Part shown: positions 4,440-5,446 of the stretch, in pieces
How the letters are laid out: every line of letters begins with the position of its first letter
Position numbering within the stretch: the first letter of the stretch is position 1
Assembly (NCBI GenBank): GCA_026394635.1
Contig: JAPKXV010000074.1
Coordinates: 1-5,446 of the forward strand
Reading direction: 5' to 3'
Origin: Methanoregula sp.
GTDB taxonomy: Archaea; Halobacteriota; Methanomicrobia; Methanomicrobiales; Methanospirillaceae
DNA length: 5,446 nt
Position numbers and translations under genes: made by a program
The notes under the pieces: generated by a model
The model's database searches: none
What the model was told of the DNA's origin: nothing
The model's input: the letters and a program-made list of their open reading frames with translations, nothing else

Positions 4440-4690
4440 GGTTCTCTTTCTTTTTCTGGTTGTTGATCTTTTAGTTGGTGTGAGGAGAAGTGCCCGGTCT
4501 CGCGGGCTGGTGAGAGAGGATTGGATTAGCCGGGAGGCCGGGGTGAAACTCTGCGAGCATTGTTACGGGAGGGGGGGATTATTGTGTTGGGGGTTGGTTG
4601 GTACCGAACGCTTTGAAAGATGAGCTCCCCTGTTCTGACTGCTCCGCCCCTTTGCCTTCAGGGAAACGCCAATTAAAAAACAGAATTGAA
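4440..4690. other. Intergenic region with the right copy of the 90-bp repeat
   Basis: No gene is visible between the AlbA_2 start and the 3' end of the proteasome-like gene. The plus-strand frame across 4598-4900 is a shadow of the minus-strand gene. The region holds a pyrimidine-rich tract (4441-4457), the 90-bp element (4487-4576), and an AT-rich 3' flank of the next gene. Confidence 0.6.
4487..4576. repeat. 90-bp dispersed direct repeat, right copy
   Basis: This is the ungapped partner of 141-230, 4,346 bp away in the same orientation. The GCCCG (4492-4496) / CGGGC (4503-4507) stem is fully paired here. Its middle (4517-4545) is the least conserved part, and both ends are nearly identical to the other copy. 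Unlike the left copy, it is not followed by RNase III sequence. Confidence 0.75.
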
Positions 4691-4693
4691 AAA
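4673..4693 (-). terminator. T-rich terminator of the proteasome-like gene
   Basis: Directly after the TAA at 4696-4694, the minus strand reads TTTTAATTTTTCAATTCTG and then TTTTTT. Repeated oligo-T runs just behind a stop codon are the expected archaeal transcription end. Confidence 0.5.
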
Positions 4694-5431
4694 TTAAAAG
4701 GAGAGTTCATTATCTTCTGCATGGAGTTCCTTTCTCTGCACCCAGAATGCTTTCTCAGGTTTGATTACCAGAACATCAACGGGTCCCCCTACGGTTTTAA
4801 AGCGTGTCTGAAAACGCATGGTATCCCGGGTGGTTTTGACCGCGTATATGGCAAAATCTATGGCATCCTGCAACGTGAAAAAAGTCCAGTTGATAACTGA
4901 AGGTGGCAGGGGGATGGTTTTTCCATCCGGTCCAATCAGACCCACTGGTTGGATCAACCGGGTCATGACATCAACTTCACCCTCCCAGGCTGCCCCCTGT
5001 TGATCGGGTACATTAATTTTTTTGACTTCGTTCTGGGCCAGAATAATCCGCCAAAGGTAGGGTATGAGTTTTCCCCCTTTTTTACTGTACCCTGCAACAT
5101 GAAATCCCGTGTCCGGAACCTGTGACAAGGATTTGAAATAATCAATAAGCATCTTTGGAACGTCATTCACGTCAACCGGATTTGCTGATAATTTTTCATT
5201 GATGAACGACTCAATGTATCCGCTGATGGGAACTCCCGAAATATCTGCATCACCGAACGTAGAGATCCCGATATTACCCGGAGCAAGGAATGTTTTGTAA
5301 TTTGCATCGGACTGGGGAACGGAAATCTGAACCTGCTGGTTCCCTCTTTGCTCGGTATGAGTCAACGTGAGGCGGCTGTCACTTGCCATGACAATACCTT
5401 CCTGAACGTATAAAGAGATGATAAAGGACAT
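4694..5431 (-). CDS. Solitary proteasome-fold (Ntn-hydrolase) protein
   Basis: This 245-residue protein begins MSFIISLYVQEGIVMASDSR. The opening aligns with the start of mature proteasome beta subunits and HslV (TTxxxxxxxDGVVxAxDxR). With Asp18 on the catalytic Asp17, Ser2 falls on the nucleophile Thr1. A NYKTFLAPGNIGIS segment puts Lys46 at the place of Lys33 (KIF motif). Removal of Met1 would expose Ser2 as an N-terminal nucleophile without a propeptide. The C-terminal GGPVDVLVI (215-223) also fits the fold's last strands. There is no signal peptide or membrane segment. Canonical archaeal proteasome genes (psmA/psmB) are usually closer to the family consensus; this one has an expanded loop (23-43) and a longer middle. 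The start at ATG 5431 is supported by SD AGGAG (complement of 5440-5444), eight nucleotides upstream. It may be a peptidase or amidohydrolase related to Anbu/HslV-like outliers. The substrate is unknown. Confidence 0.72.
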   Translation of the reverse strand: MSFIISLYVQEGIVMASDSRLTLTHTEQRGNQQVQISVPQSDANYKTFLAPGNIGISTFGDADISGVPISGYIESFINEKLSANPVDVNDVPKMLIDYFKSLSQVPDTGFHVAGYSKKGGKLIPYLWRIILAQNEVKKINVPDQQGAAWEGEVDVMTRLIQPVGLIGPDGKTIPLPPSVINWTFFTLQDAIDFAIYAVKTTRDTMRFQTRFKTVGGPVDVLVIKPEKAFWVQRKELHAEDNELSF

Positions 5432-5436
5432 TTTGA

Positions 5437-5444
5437 GATCTCCT
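5437..5444 (-). promoter_or_regulatory. Ribosome-binding site of the proteasome-like gene
   Basis: The minus strand reads AGGAGATC with the GGAG core eight nucleotides before the ATG at 5431. This fixes Ser2 as the second residue, which matters for the proposed N-terminal nucleophile. Confidence 0.6.
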
Positions 5445-5446
5445 GA

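Noticed and set aside
141..4576. Insertion sequence or transposon bounded by the 90-bp repeats
   Set aside because: No transposase or integrase is encoded inside and the repeats are direct, without terminal inverted repeats or target duplications that I can see.

Overview
The window looks like an accessory, gene-poor stretch of a methanogenic archaeon, most likely of the Methanomicrobiales (Methanoregula-like). This rests on AT-rich TATA-like boxes upstream of several starts, strong GGAGGTGA-type Shine-Dalgarno sites, oligo-T 3' ends, G-rich intergenic DNA, an AlbA_2/Schlafen-type ATP-binding protein, and a proteasome-fold hydrolase. The assignment is inference; no rRNA or other marker gene is present.

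Layout, left to right. (1) 1-85, minus: the first 28 codons of a lipoprotein that runs off the left edge, with a TATA-like box and a 12-bp palindrome upstream. (2) 141-230: a 90-bp element with a second copy at 4487-4576 (about 77/90 identical by hand count). The two copies bracket the whole 4.3-kb accessory segment. (3) 214-519, plus: the C-terminal half of a ribonuclease III catalytic domain. Its front half is missing exactly where the 90-bp element begins. (4) 520-940: G-rich non-coding DNA with a nested 40-nt inverted repeat (651-690) and TGCCCCTTT-type short repeats. (5) 860-1724, minus: two tandem copies of a PIN-nuclease plus small-protein pair, probably toxin-antitoxin. The upstream copy (1063-1724) is complete except for a one-base frameshift in the PIN gene. 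The downstream copy (about 880-1045) is a fossil of the PIN C-terminus and the small-protein N-terminus. A 35-bp perfect direct repeat (760-794 and 1935-1969) brackets the locus. (6) 1725-2330: no gene, but a repeat copy, tandem repeats and a palindromic module. (7) 2330-2793, minus: the C-terminal third of an AlbA_2-family gene (pseudogene), with an orphaned promoter and SD upstream. (8) 3023-4405, minus: an intact 460-aa AlbA_2 / HATPase_c_4-like / winged-helix protein. (9) 4440-4690: intergenic, holding the second 90-bp element. (10) 4694-5431, minus: a 245-aa solitary proteasome-like (Ntn-hydrolase) protein whose second residue, Ser2, aligns with the catalytic Thr1 of proteasome beta subunits.

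The AlbA_2 and PIN genes belong to families common in defence or stress islands, and the region is full of duplications and decay. It reads as a turnover hotspot in which copies of the same families are gained, duplicated and trimmed between dispersed repeats. No functional pathway links the genes. The most interesting items are the proteasome-fold protein, the duplicated palindromic module around the AlbA_2 pseudogene (2122-2191 and 2877-2948), and the 90-bp element that truncates the RNase III gene.
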